Shown in pieces: positions 44,222 to 54,492 of a stretch of 64,000 nucleotides of DNA. The notes beneath the pieces are model-generated. The model was not told where the DNA came from and did not search any database. It worked only from the letters and a program-made list of their open reading frames with translations. Source of the DNA: Galactobacillus timonensis (GTDB lineage: Bacteria > Bacillota_I > Bacilli_A > Erysipelotrichales > Erysipelotrichaceae); the NCBI RefSeq assembly GCF_900240265.1, contig NZ_LT964739.1, positions 766,565 through 830,564 on the forward strand, read 5' to 3'. The position numbers and the translations under genes are program-made. Each line of letters starts with the position of its first letter. The stretch's first letter is position 1.

Positions 44222-44243
44222 AGCGAAAGGAAAGTTTAGAAAA

Positions 44244-45080
44244 ATGGCAATCATTAAATACAAGCCGACTAGCAACGGACGCCGTAACATGAGCTCCCTT
44301 GATCTGTCGGACCGTGTAACAAAATCGACGCCGGAAAAGAGCCTTCTGGCTCCGAAGAAGAGCAAGGGCGGCCGCAACAACAATGGCCGCATCACTACCC
44401 GTCATCAGGGCGGCGGCGTCAAGCAGAAGTACAGAATCATCGATTTCAAGCGTGACAAGGACGATATTCCGGCAAAGGTTGCGGCGATCGAATACGATCC
44501 GAACCGTACCGCGAATATTGCACTGCTCCACTATGCAGACGGCGAGAAGCGCTACATTCTGGCGCCGGGCGATCTGCAGGTTGGCATGACGGTTGTCTCC
44601 GGCAAGGCTGCTGATATCAAGGTCGGCAATGCCATGGAGCTGAAGTCCATGCCTGAAGGTACATTCGTTCACTGTGTTGAGCTGTTCCCGGGCAAGGGCG
44701 GCCAGATGGCACGCTCCGCAGGCTGCAGCGCACAGATCCTGGGCTTCGACGGTCCGTATGCTACGCTGCGTCTGAGCTCCGGTGAAATCCGTAAGGTTCT
44801 CTCCAACTGCCGCGCTACGGTTGGTATCGTCGGCAATTCCGACTGGAACCTTGTCAACATTGGTAAGGCTGGCCGCAATCGCTGGAGAGGCATTCGTCCG
44901 ACGGTTCGTGGTTCGGTTATGAACCCGGTTGACCATCCGCATGGTGGTGGTGAAGGTAAGGCACCGATCGGCCGCAAGAGCCCGATGACCCCTTGGGGCA
45001 AGAAGGCTATGGGTGTCAAGACCCGCAAGTCCAAGAAGGCAAGCAGCGCTCTGATCATGACGCGCCGCAATGGAAAGTAA
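44244..45080 (+). CDS. rplB: 50S ribosomal protein L2
   Basis: 278 residues, normal. L2 is required for subunit joining and peptidyl transfer. [20 protein letters not shown]-type [13 protein letters not shown] and the C-terminal [19 protein letters not shown] motif with the key His are intact. Confidence 0.98.
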   Translation: MAIIKYKPTSNGRRNMSSLDLSDRVTKSTPEKSLLAPKKSKGGRNNNGRITTRHQGGGVKQKYRIIDFKRDKDDIPAKVAAIEYDPNRTANIALLHYADGEKRYILAPGDLQVGMTVVSGKAADIKVGNAMELKSMPEGTFVHCVELFPGKGGQMARSAGCSAQILGFDGPYATLRLSSGEIRKVLSNCRATVGIVGNSDWNLVNIGKAGRNRWRGIRPTVRGSVMNPVDHPHGGGEGKAPIGRKSPMTPWGKKAMGVKTRKSKKASSALIMTRRNGK

Positions 45081-45099
45081 CTGAAAGGAGAGAAGAAAG

Positions 45100-45408
45100 A
45101 TGTCCAGAAGCATTAAGAAGGGCCCGTTCTGTGATGCCAGCCTGATGAAGAAGGTTGAAGAACAGAACAAGGCAAACAAGCATGATGTCATCAAGACATG
45201 GTCCCGCCGTTCAGTAATTTTCCCGAGCTTCGTCGGTCATACGTTCGCGGTTCACAATGGCAAGGAACATGTTCCGATTTATGTGACTGAGGATATGGTC
45301 GGACACAAGCTGGGTGAGTTCGTTGCGACCCGTAAGTTCGGCGGACACGGTGATTCGAAGGTTGTTTCGGCTGCAGCTGCTTCTTCTGCACCGGCAGCTT
45401 CCAAGTAA
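45100..45408 (+). CDS. rpsS: 30S ribosomal protein S19
   Basis: 102 residues, ten more than usual, the extra being an Ala/Ser tail ([12 protein letters not shown]). [12 protein letters not shown] and [18 protein letters not shown] core conserved. S19 pairs with S13 in the small-subunit head. Confidence 0.97.
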   Translation: MSRSIKKGPFCDASLMKKVEEQNKANKHDVIKTWSRRSVIFPSFVGHTFAVHNGKEHVPIYVTEDMVGHKLGEFVATRKFGGHGDSKVVSAAAASSAPAASK

Positions 45409-45429
45409 GGCCAGGGAGGAAGATAGAAC

Positions 45430-45765
45430 ATGGAAGTAAAGGCAACAGCAAAGACGGTTCGTGTCACTCCCCGCAAGGCACGTCTCGTCCTGGATCTGAT
45501 CCGCGGCAAGTCCGTGGATGAAGCACAGGCAATTCTGCAGTTCATGCCGAATCAGGCAGCTGCAGTTACATCCAAGGTTGTTAAGTCGGCTGTATCCAAC
45601 GCTGTCAATAACAACCACGCAGATGCAAACAATCTGTATATCAAGGCCTGCTATGCGGATGAAGGCGTTGTAATGAAGCGCTGGATGCCGCGTGCCAGGG
45701 GCAATGCAAGCCAGATTCTCAAGAGAACGAGCCACATCACAGTTGTGGTTTCGGATGAAAGATAA
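45430..45765 (+). CDS. rplV: 50S ribosomal protein L22
   Basis: 111 residues. L22 lines the exit tunnel; its beta-hairpin includes [18 protein letters not shown], the macrolide-relevant loop. Start follows AGGGAGGA. Confidence 0.97.
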   Translation: MEVKATAKTVRVTPRKARLVLDLIRGKSVDEAQAILQFMPNQAAAVTSKVVKSAVSNAVNNNHADANNLYIKACYADEGVVMKRWMPRARGNASQILKRTSHITVVVSDER

Positions 45766-45782
45766 GGAGGAAGGTCAGGAAT

Positions 45783-46604
45783 ATGGGACAGAAAGTTAGT
45801 CCGATCGGCATGCGTGTCGGTGTGATCCGGGACTGGGAGTCCAGATGGTACGCTGACAAGGCAGATTTCGGTGATCTTCTGAATGAGGATGTTCAGATCC
45901 GTAACGCTCTCTTCGAGAAGCTGAATGATGCATATATCAGCCGCATCGAGATTGAGCGTACAGGAAAGAAGGATTGCAAGATTTTCATCCGCTGCGCTCG
46001 TCCGGGTGCAATCATCGGCAAGGATGCCAATGGCAAGGACAAGATGGAGAGCATCAAGGCTCTTCTCAAGAAGCTGACACATGGCAAGAACGTCAAGGTT
46101 GAGGTAATCGCCGTCGCAAATCCGGATCTGGATGCGAATCTGGTGGCCCGCAAGATCTGCGAGCAGCTGGAAGCTCGTCAGTCCTTCCGTATTGCACAGA
46201 AGAAGGCGATTCAGCAGTCGATGCGTTCGGGCGCCAAGGGTGTCAAGACGCTGGTTTCCGGCCGTCTGGGCGGTGCGGAAATCGCCCGTAAGGAAGGCTA
46301 TTCGCAGGGCAATGTTCCTCTGCACACGCTGCGCAGCGACATTGACTATGCATGCAAAGAGGCACACACAACCTATGGCAAGCTGGGCGTAAAGGTCTGG
46401 ATCTGCCGTGGTGAAGTTCTGCCTGGAAAGATGGTTGAAGAGCCGAAGGCTCCGGAAAACCGTTTCAACAACCGTGACCGCAGAAACGGCCGCGGCAACA
46501 ACAACCGTCGGTTTGACCGCCGTCCGGCTGGCAATCGTCCGGCTGCTGCAGCAGACAATGCTGGTGCAGCACAGACGGCTGAGGCGAAGGGAGGTAATGA
46601 CTGA
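45783..46604 (+). CDS. rpsC: 30S ribosomal protein S3, C-terminally extended
   Basis: 273 residues, against about 210-235 normally. KH domain with [13 protein letters not shown] and C-terminal [10 protein letters not shown] are conserved; S3 forms part of the mRNA entry site. After about residue 222 there is an added Asn/Arg/Gly-rich tail ([18 protein letters not shown]) followed by an Ala-rich end, likely disordered and RNA-binding. The stop overlaps the rplP start. Confidence 0.97.
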   Translation: MGQKVSPIGMRVGVIRDWESRWYADKADFGDLLNEDVQIRNALFEKLNDAYISRIEIERTGKKDCKIFIRCARPGAIIGKDANGKDKMESIKALLKKLTHGKNVKVEVIAVANPDLDANLVARKICEQLEARQSFRIAQKKAIQQSMRSGAKGVKTLVSGRLGGAEIARKEGYSQGNVPLHTLRSDIDYACKEAHTTYGKLGVKVWICRGEVLPGKMVEEPKAPENRFNNRDRRNGRGNNNRRFDRRPAGNRPAAAADNAGAAQTAEAKGGND

Positions 46605-47020
46605 TGTTAATGCCTAACAGAACCAAGTGGAGACGTAATCACCGTCTCTCTTATGAAGGCCACGCGAAGGCAGGTACCTACATCGCCTTCGGTCAGTATG
46701 GTCTGGTTGCGGATGAGGGTGGATACCTTTCGTCCAATGAGCTTGAGGCTGCCCGTGTTGCGATGACCCGTTATATGGATCGTGGCGGCAAGGTCTGGAT
46801 CCGCGTATTCCCGCAGTTGAACAAGACTGCGAAGCCTCTGGAAGTTCGAATGGGTTCCGGTAAAGGTGCTCCGGATCACTGGGTTGCAGTTGCTCAGAAG
46901 GGCCGTATCCTCTTCGAGGTCGGCGACGTTGATGAGGCTACTGCCCGCGAAGCTCTGCGTCTTGGTGCGAACAAGCTGAGCGTCAAGACCCGCTTCGTCA
47001 AGAAAGGTGAGGCCAAGTAA
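46604..47020 (+). CDS. rplP: 50S ribosomal protein L16
   Basis: 138 residues, normal. [14 protein letters not shown] start; [10 protein letters not shown] and [13 protein letters not shown] are conserved. L16 stabilises the tRNA binding sites of the large subunit. Starts on the A of the rpsC TGA (TGATG overlap). Confidence 0.97.
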   Translation: MLMPNRTKWRRNHRLSYEGHAKAGTYIAFGQYGLVADEGGYLSSNELEAARVAMTRYMDRGGKVWIRVFPQLNKTAKPLEVRMGSGKGAPDHWVAVAQKGRILFEVGDVDEATAREALRLGANKLSVKTRFVKKGEAK

Positions 47021-47022
47021 TC

Positions 47023-47226
47023 ATGAACGTTAAAGAAATCAGAGATATGAGCAACGATGAGCTCAACCAGCAGATTGCTGACCTTAAGGATGAGCTCTAC
47101 AAGCTGCGGTTCGCGCAGGCGACAGGATCCCTTGAGAATCCGGCCCGCATGAAGGATATCCGCAAGACGATCGCCCGCATCAAGACGGTCCAGACGGAAC
47201 GTGCCAATGCGGCGCAGAAGGCATAA
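47023..47226 (+). CDS. rpmC: 50S ribosomal protein L29
   Basis: 67 residues, two helices (LNQQIADLKDELYKLRFAQATG and NPARMKDIRKTIARI). It sits near the tunnel exit. Two bases after rplP. Confidence 0.96.
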   Translation: MNVKEIRDMSNDELNQQIADLKDELYKLRFAQATGSLENPARMKDIRKTIARIKTVQTERANAAQKA

Positions 47227-47241
47227 GGAGACTAGAGAGCT

Positions 47242-47505
47242 ATGGCAGAGAGAAATAAGCGTAAGGTACTGCGCGGCGTGGTCGTTTCCGACAAGATGGA
47301 CAAGACCATTGTCGTTGAGCTCGACACGACCCGTCGTCATCCGTTATACGGACGTCATGTCAAGTATTCTGTAAAGTTCAAGGCACACGATGAGAACAAT
47401 GAGGCCAAGGTGGGCGATACGGTAGAGATTATGGAGACGCGTCCGCTCTCCAAGGATAAGCATTTCCGTCTTGTCCGTATTGTTGAGAAGGCTGTGATTC
47501 TGTAA
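47242..47505 (+). CDS. rpsQ: 30S ribosomal protein S17
   Basis: 87 residues. [19 protein letters not shown] and [14 protein letters not shown] are the conserved OB-fold strands. A primary 16S rRNA-binding protein. Confidence 0.97.
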   Translation: MAERNKRKVLRGVVVSDKMDKTIVVELDTTRRHPLYGRHVKYSVKFKAHDENNEAKVGDTVEIMETRPLSKDKHFRLVRIVEKAVIL

Positions 47506-47526
47506 TTCACGGGAAAGGAGAAGGCA

Positions 47527-47895
47527 ATGATCCAGAATGAATCTAGATTGAAGGTCGCTGACAATACCGGAGCCCGTGAGCTTCTCGTCATCCGCTGCCT
47601 GGGCGGATCGAAGCGCAAGTCGGCCAACATTGGTGATGTGGTTGTATGCGCAGTCAAGTCGGCCATTCCGAACGGAACAGTGAAGCAGGGCCAGGTAGTT
47701 AAGGCTGTAATCGTTCGTACGACATACGGCATCGAGCGTCCGAACGGAAGCTTCATCAAGTTCGACGACAATGCGGCAGTCATTATCAAGGATGATCAGA
47801 CGCCGACCGGCACACGTATCTTTGGACCGGTTGCACGTGAACTCCGTGACAAGGGATATATGAAGATTGTCTCCCTTGCACCGGAAGTCTTATAA
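47527..47895 (+). CDS. rplN: 50S ribosomal protein L14
   Basis: 122 residues, exact family length. [20 protein letters not shown] start and [13 protein letters not shown] end are characteristic. It contributes to an intersubunit bridge. Confidence 0.98.
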   Translation: MIQNESRLKVADNTGARELLVIRCLGGSKRKSANIGDVVVCAVKSAIPNGTVKQGQVVKAVIVRTTYGIERPNGSFIKFDDNAAVIIKDDQTPTGTRIFGPVARELRDKGYMKIVSLAPEVL

Positions 47896-47908
47896 GGAGG
47901 ACAGCTGT

Positions 47909-48232
47909 ATGAAAATCAAGACAGGTGATAAGGTCAAGGTCATCAGCGGTCACTATAAGGGAACCGTTGCGGAGGTCAAGGCCGTAGACAAGAAGAACAA
48001 CAAGGTCATCGTTGAAGGTGTCAACATGGTCAAGAAGTCGCTGAAGCCGACACAGGCGAATCCGGATGGCGGAATCATCGAGAAGGAAGCTCCGATCGAT
48101 GCGTCCAACGTCATGTACTACGATGAGAAGTCGAAGACGGCTTCCCGTCTGGGCGTCAAGGTTGATGGCGACAAGAAAGTCCGCTTTATGAAGAAGGGCG
48201 GCAAGGAGATTAAGGAGGGCAAGAAGAAGTAA
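47909..48232 (+). CDS. rplX: 50S ribosomal protein L24
   Basis: 107 residues. The KOW motif [18 protein letters not shown] is at the N-terminus. Start 47909 follows AAGGAGG by 8 bp; the upstream in-frame ATG overlaps rplN and is not used. L24 starts assembly of the large subunit. Overlaps rplE by 1 bp. Confidence 0.97.
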   Translation: MKIKTGDKVKVISGHYKGTVAEVKAVDKKNNKVIVEGVNMVKKSLKPTQANPDGGIIEKEAPIDASNVMYYDEKSKTASRLGVKVDGDKKVRFMKKGGKEIKEGKKK

Positions 48233-48780
48233 TGAACCGTTTACAGGAAAAGTACAATGAGACGGTGCGTCCTGCTCTCATGAAGGAATACAACTACAGC
48301 ACCGTAATGGCATGCCCGAAGCTTGAGAAGGTTGTTCTCAACATGGGTGTCGGCGATGCTGTGGTGACGCCGAAGGCTCTGGAAGAGGCGGTTGCAGAGA
48401 TGACTCTGATCGCCGGTCAGAAGCCGGTCATCACCAAGGCCAAGAAGTCGATCGCAAACTTCAAGATCCGTGAAGGCATGCCGATCGGCTGCAAGGTTAC
48501 GATCCGCGGGGAGCGTATGTATGAGTTCCTCGATAAGCTGATGAACATCGACCTGCCGCGTGTCCGTGACTTCCACGGTGTCAGCTCGACAGCATTCGAT
48601 GGCCGCGGCAACTATACGCTGGGTGTTAAGGAACAGCTGATCTTCCCGGAAATCAACTTCGATAAGGTTTCGAAGGTCCGTGGACTTGATGTTGTTATCG
48701 TTACAACTGCGAAGACCAACAAGGAGGCTTATTCGCTGCTTGCCGGTCTGGGTATGCCGTTTGAGAGAAAGGGTGCGTAA
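48232..48780 (+). CDS. rplE: 50S ribosomal protein L5
   Basis: 182 residues. Binds 5S r[32 protein letters not shown] and EQLIFPEI are conserved. The ribosome binding site GGAGGG lies within the rplX end. Confidence 0.98.
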   Translation: MNRLQEKYNETVRPALMKEYNYSTVMACPKLEKVVLNMGVGDAVVTPKALEEAVAEMTLIAGQKPVITKAKKSIANFKIREGMPIGCKVTIRGERMYEFLDKLMNIDLPRVRDFHGVSSTAFDGRGNYTLGVKEQLIFPEINFDKVSKVRGLDVVIVTTAKTNKEAYSLLAGLGMPFERKGA

Positions 48781-48782
48781 TT

Positions 48783-48968
48783 ATGGCTAAGACATCTATG
48801 AAGATCAAGGCAGCTCGTCCGGCCAAGTATTCGACGAGAGCTTATACGCGCTGCCAGCGCTGCGGTCGTCCGCACTCTGTATTGAGCAAGTACAAGGTTT
48901 GCCGTATCTGCTTCCGTGAGCTCGCTTACAAGGGCGAGATCCCGGGCGTGAAGAAGGCTTCCTGGTAA
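48783..48968 (+). CDS. rpsZ: 30S ribosomal protein S14, type Z
   Basis: 61 residues, the short zinc-binding form, with [10 protein letters not shown] and CRICFRELA providing the four cysteines. MAKTSMKIK start. Presence of the zinc form in the spc operon is typical of Bacillota. Confidence 0.97.
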   Translation: MAKTSMKIKAARPAKYSTRAYTRCQRCGRPHSVLSKYKVCRICFRELAYKGEIPGVKKASW

Positions 48969-48989
48969 TAGAAAGGGGAACAAGAGACT

Positions 48990-49391
48990 ATGAATATGAC
49001 AGATCCTATTGCCGATATGCTCACTCGCATCCGCAATGGTGTGCAGGCGCGCATGGAGACAGTTGATATTGTTCCTGTTTCGAAAGTGAAGACGGAAATT
49101 GCCCGTATTCTCAAGGCGGAAGGCTATATCGAGAACTATTCCTTCAGCGGTGAAGGCGTTGACCGCAAGATGACGGTTACGCTGAAGTATGCGTCGGACA
49201 AGCGTTCGGCCATTACCGGTCTGAAGCGTATTTCCAAACCGGGACTGCGTGTCTATGCCAAGGGTGAGAATGTTCCCAAGGTATTGAACGGTCTCGGCAT
49301 TGCGATCGTTTCCACGTCCGAAGGCATGATGACGGACAAGGAAGCACGCAAGAAGCACATTGGCGGTGAAGTCATCGCCTACATCTGGTAA
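48990..49391 (+). CDS. rpsH: 30S ribosomal protein S8
   Basis: 133 residues. [15 protein letters not shown] start and [21 protein letters not shown] end are diagnostic. In many bacteria S8 represses this operon by binding mRNA that resembles its 16S rRNA site. Confidence 0.98.
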   Translation: MNMTDPIADMLTRIRNGVQARMETVDIVPVSKVKTEIARILKAEGYIENYSFSGEGVDRKMTVTLKYASDKRSAITGLKRISKPGLRVYAKGENVPKVLNGLGIAIVSTSEGMMTDKEARKKHIGGEVIAYIW

Positions 49392-49412
49392 TTTAGGAAA
49401 GGATATTGAAGA

Positions 49413-49961
49413 ATGTCACGTATCGGTAAAAAGGCGATTACCATTCCCGCTGGAACCGAAGTTACGGTCGCTGAAGGGAATGAGGTGACTGTCAAGGGTC
49501 CCAAGGGCACATTGACGCGTAAGTTCAGCCCGTTGATGAGCATCGAGGTCAAGGACGGCACCGTTACGGTTTCCCGTCCGAATGACGAGAAGCCTACCAA
49601 GCAGCTTCACGGCACGACGCGCGCTCTGATTGCGTCGATGATTGAAGGTGTAGACAAGGAATTCACCAAGACATTGAAGATTGTCGGTATTGGTTACCGT
49701 GCAGCTCTTCAGGGGAACAAGCTGACGATGGGTCTGGGATTCTCCCACCCGGTCGAGATGGAAGTTCCGGGCAACCTGAAGGTTACGGTTCCGGATGCCA
49801 ACACAATCGTAATCACCGGCATTGATAAGCAGGAAGTCGGTGAGTTTGCGGCAGAAGTTCGTGCCAAGAAGAAGCCGGAGCCGTATGGAGGCAAGGGCAT
49901 TATGTATGATGGCGAGCACATCATCCGTAAGGAAGGCAAGACTGCTGCGGCTAAGAAGTAA
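49413..49961 (+). CDS. rplF: 50S ribosomal protein L6
   Basis: 182 residues. MSRIGKKAITIPAG start and the C-terminal KKPEPYGGKGIMYDGE motif are conserved. Lies near the factor-binding site. Confidence 0.98.
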   Translation: MSRIGKKAITIPAGTEVTVAEGNEVTVKGPKGTLTRKFSPLMSIEVKDGTVTVSRPNDEKPTKQLHGTTRALIASMIEGVDKEFTKTLKIVGIGYRAALQGNKLTMGLGFSHPVEMEVPGNLKVTVPDANTIVITGIDKQEVGEFAAEVRAKKKPEPYGGKGIMYDGEHIIRKEGKTAAAKK

Positions 49962-49979
49962 CGGGAAGGAGAGAGTAAG

Positions 49980-50336
49980 ATGCTGAAAAAGACAAAGAAG
50001 AATGAACTCCGTCTGCGCCGCCATCAGCGTGTGCGCAATACGGTCAGCGGGACTCCCGACTGCCCGCGTCTGAACGTTTTCCGTTCCAATGCGAACATCT
50101 ATGCTCAGGTGATCGATGATACGACGGGAAAGACACTGGTTTCTTCCAGCTCGCTTGTTCTGAAGCTGGAGAACGGCGGAAATATCGAAGCTGCCAAGGC
50201 TGTCGGCAAGGATGTTGCTGAGAAGTGCCTGGCTGCGAACATTGAATCTGTGTGCTTTGACCGCGGTGGGTATGTTTACCATGGCCGGGTACAGGCTCTG
50301 GCAGATGCTGCCCGTGAAGCGGGCCTCAAGTTCTGA
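49980..50336 (+). CDS. rplR: 50S ribosomal protein L18
   Basis: 118 residues. Binds 5S r[23 protein letters not shown] and [23 protein letters not shown] are characteristic. Confidence 0.98.
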   Translation: MLKKTKKNELRLRRHQRVRNTVSGTPDCPRLNVFRSNANIYAQVIDDTTGKTLVSSSSLVLKLENGGNIEAAKAVGKDVAEKCLAANIESVCFDRGGYVYHGRVQALADAAREAGLKF

Positions 50337-50356
50337 TGGAGAGGGAGAACAGTAAT

Positions 50357-50896
50357 ATGGCAGAAGAGAACAAGCAGCAGCGTGAGCGGAAGCCGTTCCG
50401 CAAGCCGCGCGAGCAGAAAGAGTTCGATGATGTTGTTGTCTCCATCAACCGTGTATCGAAGACGGTTAAGGGCGGCCGCAGAATGCGGTTCGCTGCTCTG
50501 GTAGTCGTTGGTGACCACAAGGGCAGAATCGGCTTCGGCATGGGCAAGGCAGCAGAAGTTCCGGACGCAATCAAGAAGGCTAACGAAGCGGCGACAAAGA
50601 ACGTGTTCCGTGTTCAGCTGGTTGAGAACAACCGCACGGTACCGTCCGATGCGATCGGCAAGAAGGGGTCAACAAGCGTTGTCCTGAAGCCGGCTGCTCC
50701 TGGTACCGGCGTTATCGCCGGCGGTGCTGTCCGTTCCATTCTGGAGCTGGCAGGTGTATCCGATGTCCTTTCGAAGGTAATCGGCAGCCGTACATCCGTT
50801 AACGTTGTATATGCAACTCTGGATGCACTTCAGAGCATGCGTACAGTTGAAGATGTTGCGAAGCTTCGTGATAAGAAGATCAGCGAGATCCGCTGA
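50357..50896 (+). CDS. rpsE: 30S ribosomal protein S5
   Basis: 179 residues. Start 50357 has the GAGAGGGAGA ribosome binding site; an in-frame ATG at 50336 overlaps the rplR stop. [23 protein letters not shown] and [18 protein letters not shown] are conserved. The next gene is rplO, only 14 bp away, so rpmD (L30), which normally stands here, is absent. Confidence 0.97.
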   Translation: MAEENKQQRERKPFRKPREQKEFDDVVVSINRVSKTVKGGRRMRFAALVVVGDHKGRIGFGMGKAAEVPDAIKKANEAATKNVFRVQLVENNRTVPSDAIGKKGSTSVVLKPAAPGTGVIAGGAVRSILELAGVSDVLSKVIGSRTSVNVVYATLDALQSMRTVEDVAKLRDKKISEIR

Positions 50897-50910
50897 GCAG
50901 GAGGCACACA

Positions 50911-51351
50911 ATGAAACTGAATGAAATGAAACCGGCGAATGGTGCGCGCTTCGTATCCAAGCGGATCGGGCGTGGACTTGGAACTGGAAACGGCAAGACG
51001 GCCGGTAAGGGCAACAAGGGTCAGAATGCACGCAGCGGCGGCGGTGTTGCAATCGGATTTGAAGGTGGACAGACGCCTGCCTTCAAGCGTTTCCCGAAGC
51101 GTGGTTTTACGAACTACGGCCGCAAGGAGTATGCAATTGTCAATGTCGAGGACCTGAATCGTTTCGATGAGGGTGTTACGGTTGACTTTGAGGCGTTGAA
51201 GGCGGCTGGCCTGGTTAAGAAGGAACTGGATGGTTTGAAGGTTCTTGGCGCTGGCAAGCTGGAGAAGAAGCTGACAGTGAAGGCAAACAAGTTCTCGCAG
51301 TCGGCACAGAAGGCAATCGAAGAAGCAGGCGGAACCGTCGAGGTGCTCTGA
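50911..51351 (+). CDS. rplO: 50S ribosomal protein L15
   Basis: 146 residues. [26 protein letters not shown] Gly/Lys-rich N-terminus and [18 protein letters not shown] are conserved. Follows rpsE directly and precedes secY by 1 bp. Confidence 0.97.
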   Translation: MKLNEMKPANGARFVSKRIGRGLGTGNGKTAGKGNKGQNARSGGGVAIGFEGGQTPAFKRFPKRGFTNYGRKEYAIVNVEDLNRFDEGVTVDFEALKAAGLVKKELDGLKVLGAGKLEKKLTVKANKFSQSAQKAIEEAGGTVEVL

Positions 51352-51352
51352 G

Positions 51353-52633
51353 ATGATGCACACGTTCGCCAGTATGTTCAAGAATAAGGATATTCGGAAA
51401 CGGATATTCTTTACTCTTGCGCTGCTGCTGATCTATCGCGTGGGTGCCGCAATTCCGGTGCCGGGTGTCGATTCTACGGCACTGGCGGGTTCGATCGCAG
51501 ATAACTCGATTCTGAGCATGATGAACCTGCTCGGCGGCGGCGCGTTTGAGCGTATGTCAATCTTCGCTCTTGGCGTTACACCGTACATTACGGCGAGCAT
51601 CATTATTCAGCTGCTGTCAATGGATGTTATTCCGGCGCTGACCGAGATGACCAAGGAAGGTCAGAAGGGACGGATGCGGCTGGACCAGATTACGCGGTAT
51701 CTTGGTGTAGTTCTGGCGTTTGTGCAGTCGTTCTCGATGGTCTACGGCTTTGATCGTCAGTTCGGTATTCTGGAATCTTCCAATACGGCAACCTATCTGT
51801 TTACGGCAACAATTCTGACCGCCGGTACACAGTTCCTTGTGTGGCTGGGTGATCAGATCTCTCTCAAGGGTATCGGCAACGGTATTTCGATTATTATCTT
51901 CGGCGGTATCGTTGCGAATATTCCGGCACAGTTTGTTCAGGTTTACAACATTACGGTTGCTTCGGCTACGACAGGTGCGGAGTTCTCCGGAATACTGCAG
52001 TTCGTTCTGTATCTGATTCTGTATGTTGTAATCATTCTGGGCGTCGTTGTGATGGAGCTGGCGGTTCGTAAGATTCCGATCCAGTATTCTTCGAGCAATT
52101 CGATGCGTGGCAAGGATGTTACCTATCTGCCGCTGAAGATCAATTCGGCGTCGGTCATTCCTGTCATCTTCGCTTCCTCGATCATGACGGCTCCGCAGAT
52201 CATCCTGAGCTTCGTGAACAGCGATGCGTATACGAAGGTTTCTTCGTTCCTGTCGCTAACAAGCTGGACCGGTCTTGTGATCTATGCGGTTCTGACATTC
52301 CTCTTCACATTCTTCTATACGGATCTTCAGGTGGATCCGGACAAGATTGCGGAGAATCTGGGTAAGTCGGGTGCCTATATTCCCGGTATTCGTCCGGGAA
52401 CGGAGACGAAGACATACCTGCACAAAGTTCTGCACCGGATTACGGTGATCGGTGCTACGGCGCTGACAGTGATTGCTGTGCTGCCGTATGTGCTGCCGAT
52501 GGTGAGTTCGCTGCCGTCCTCGATTTCGATCGGCGGTACGGGTATCATCATTGTTGTAGGTGTTGCTCTGGAAACAGTTGCGCAGCTGAAGGGTCAGCTG
52601 ACGCAGAAGTCGTATCACGGATTCTTGGATTGA
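51353..52633 (+). CDS. secY: Protein translocase subunit SecY
   Basis: 426 residues with ten membrane segments, the channel of the Sec system. Plug and pore region (GVDSTALAG, GGGAFERMSIFALGVTPYITASIIIQLL), the cytoplasmic loop with DPDKIAENLGKSGAYIPGIRPG and the Arg-rich segments are all conserved. It exports the signal-peptide proteins seen in this window. Confidence 0.98.
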   Translation: MMHTFASMFKNKDIRKRIFFTLALLLIYRVGAAIPVPGVDSTALAGSIADNSILSMMNLLGGGAFERMSIFALGVTPYITASIIIQLLSMDVIPALTEMTKEGQKGRMRLDQITRYLGVVLAFVQSFSMVYGFDRQFGILESSNTATYLFTATILTAGTQFLVWLGDQISLKGIGNGISIIIFGGIVANIPAQFVQVYNITVASATTGAEFSGILQFVLYLILYVVIILGVVVMELAVRKIPIQYSSSNSMRGKDVTYLPLKINSASVIPVIFASSIMTAPQIILSFVNSDAYTKVSSFLSLTSWTGLVIYAVLTFLFTFFYTDLQVDPDKIAENLGKSGAYIPGIRPGTETKTYLHKVLHRITVIGATALTVIAVLPYVLPMVSSLPSSISIGGTGIIIVVGVALETVAQLKGQLTQKSYHGFLD

Positions 52634-52701
52634 TTAAGATCCTCGAATTCCCGTTTGTTTCAAAATTCATTGGGTAATAAGCAAGAGGCAGGAGACCAGA
52701 C

Positions 52702-53352
52702 ATGAATATTCTGATCATGGGGCCGGCCGGAGCAGGAAAAGGTACGATGTCTTCCCATATCTGTGCGGCGTTTACGGTTCCTCACATTTCGACCGGTGAT
52801 ATGCTGCGGGAAAACGTAGCGGAAGGTACGAAACTCGGCCTGCAGGCGAAAGCCTACATGGAGGGCGGACATCTGGTACCGGATGAAGTCATCAACGGTA
52901 TGGTGGAAGAGCGTCTGGCAAAGGATGACTGCGCAGGCGGTTATCTTCTTGACGGCTTTCCACGCACATTAGTGCAGGCACAGGAGCTGACAAAGATCGG
53001 CGAGCGTACAGGTCGTCCGGTGCAGGTTGTTCTGGTGCTCAACGTTGAGCGCAAAATTCTGGAGGACCGTATTACGGGCCGCAGAATCTGTCCGAAGTGC
53101 GGCGCCATCTATCATGTGCGCAATCATCCGACAAAGAAGGAAGGAATCTGCGATGTATGCGGAAGCTCTTTGGTTCAGCGGAAGGATGATACGCTGGAGA
53201 AGCTGGACGCACGAATGGAAGAGTATGAGCGTCTGACGAAGCCTGTCATTGATTATTACCGGAATATGGGTCTCGTTTACGAGATCGATGCTTCAAAAAA
53301 TCAGGATGTGACATTTGAACAGGTGAAAAAAGTTCTGTCAGATCTTGCATGA
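52702..53352 (+). CDS. adk: Adenylate kinase
   Basis: 216 residues, long form. It interconverts ATP + AMP and 2 ADP. P-loop GPAGAGKGT (about 7-15), GFPRTLVQA, and a zinc-binding LID with CPKCGAIYH and CDVCGS (four cysteines), as in Gram-positive enzymes. A hairpin overlaps its stop. map and infA, which normally follow, are missing. Confidence 0.97.
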   Translation: MNILIMGPAGAGKGTMSSHICAAFTVPHISTGDMLRENVAEGTKLGLQAKAYMEGGHLVPDEVINGMVEERLAKDDCAGGYLLDGFPRTLVQAQELTKIGERTGRPVQVVLVLNVERKILEDRITGRRICPKCGAIYHVRNHPTKKEGICDVCGSSLVQRKDDTLEKLDARMEEYERLTKPVIDYYRNMGLVYEIDASKNQDVTFEQVKKVLSDLA

Positions 53353-53356
53353 AATG

Positions 53357-53396
53357 GCCGAATGCGGGTAAAATAGGCGTTGCGCCTGCATTCGGC
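53357..53396. other. Long hairpin after adk
   Basis: GCCGAATGC (53357-53365) pairs with GCATTCGGC (53388-53396), with an inner AGGCG-TTG-CGCCT stem. It starts 5 bp after the adk stop and is followed by GCGTTTCTT, a weak T-run, so it may be a partial terminator that separates adk from the alpha operon. A possible promoter TTGCAT-N18-TAAAAT (53345-53374) overlaps its left arm. Confidence 0.5.
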
Positions 53397-53557
53397 GCGT
53401 TTCTTCGTATGGGAATTTACGGTTCAGTGGCAGTACCATCCCACGTTGCTGTTAAAATCCATATGCAATAGGGCATATGCATCTTAACAGGCCGGGCTGC
53501 CGGTAGTTCTCATTCGCAATCATACGTGGGTTTACATTTGTCGGGAGGCAATAAGAC
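53397..53557 (+). promoter_or_regulatory. Structured leader of the alpha operon in place of infA
   Basis: No gene fits here. The main feature is a 17-bp near-perfect inverted repeat (53450-53489; arms TGTTAAAATCCATATGC and GCATATGCATCTTAACA, 15 of 17 pairs) around the loop AATAGG. Further pairs such as CGTATGGG with CCCACG surround it. It ends 68 bp before rpmJ. The position suggests a control element for rpmJ-rpsM-rpsK-rpoA-rplQ. Confidence 0.45.
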
Positions 53558-53671
53558 ATGAAAGTAAGACCGTCAGTTAAACCGATTTGCGACAAGTGCA
53601 GAGTCATCAAGCGTAAGGGCGTTGTGATGGTAATCTGCGAAAACCCGAAGCACAAGCAGAGACAGGGTTAA
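53558..53671 (+). CDS. rpmJ: 50S ribosomal protein L36
   Basis: 37 residues, [20 protein letters not shown] and so on, ending KHKQRQG. The zinc ribbon CDKC with a later C and H (CENPKH) is intact, so this is the zinc form. CGGGAGG ribosome binding site 9 bp upstream. Confidence 0.97.
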   Translation: MKVRPSVKPICDKCRVIKRKGVVMVICENPKHKQRQG

Positions 53672-53695
53672 TCAAGAAGGAGAAAGAGAACATCT

Positions 53696-54061
53696 ATGGC
53701 ACGTTTTGCAGGTGTAGACATTCCGGCCAACAAGAGAATTGAAGTTGCTCTGACCTATATCTATGGTATTGGTCTGACCACCTCCAGAAACATTCTTAAG
53801 GCTGCTAATGTCAGCGGAGATATCCGCACCAAGGATCTGACTGAGGCACAGGAGACTGCGATCCGTAATGAGGTCGATAAGATCAAGACGGAAGGCGATC
53901 TGCGTCGTGAGACCGCAATGAATATCAAGCGTTTGATGGAAATTGCGTGCTACAGAGGTGTCCGTCATCGTAGGGGACTGCCTGTTCGCGGACAGCGTAC
54001 GAAGACGAATGCGCGTACTCGTAAGGGACCGCGCCGTACGGTTGCGAACAAGAAGAAGTAA
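53696..54061 (+). CDS. rpsM: 30S ribosomal protein S13
   Basis: 121 residues. [26 protein letters not shown] start and the basic C-terminus [24 protein letters not shown] are standard. Contacts tRNA and the large subunit. Confidence 0.98.
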   Translation: MARFAGVDIPANKRIEVALTYIYGIGLTTSRNILKAANVSGDIRTKDLTEAQETAIRNEVDKIKTEGDLRRETAMNIKRLMEIACYRGVRHRRGLPVRGQRTKTNARTRKGPRRTVANKKK

Positions 54062-54074
54062 GGAGTGAAGACAC

Positions 54075-54470
54075 ATGGCAGATAAGACAAAGGCTGTTGC
54101 TCGCAAGAAGAAGAGCAGAAGAAATGTGGCTAAGGGTGTTGCACACATCCACTCCACGTTTAACAATACGATTGTAACGATTGCCGATGAGGGTGGAAAC
54201 GTTATTTCCTGGAGCTCTGCTGGTGCTCTTGGTTATAAGGGTTCCCGTAAGTCGACTCCGTATGTTGCCCAGCTGTGCGCTGAGGCGGCTGCGAAGGCTG
54301 CGATTCAGCAGGGTATGAAGACTGTCTCTGTTGATGTTAAGGGACCTGGTCCCGGACGTGAGTCTGCGATCCGTGCTCTTGCGGTTGCAGGGCTTTCCAT
54401 TACGGCGATCAACGATGTTACACCGGTTCCGCACAATGGCTGCCGTCCTCCGAAGAGGCCGCGTGGTTAA
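54075..54470 (+). CDS. rpsK: 30S ribosomal protein S11
   Basis: 131 residues. [27 protein letters not shown] and [11 protein letters not shown] end are diagnostic. Part of the small-subunit platform. Confidence 0.98.
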   Translation: MADKTKAVARKKKSRRNVAKGVAHIHSTFNNTIVTIADEGGNVISWSSAGALGYKGSRKSTPYVAQLCAEAAAKAAIQQGMKTVSVDVKGPGPGRESAIRALAVAGLSITAINDVTPVPHNGCRPPKRPRG

Positions 54471-54492
54471 TTGTTAAAACAGGAGGATTGCA

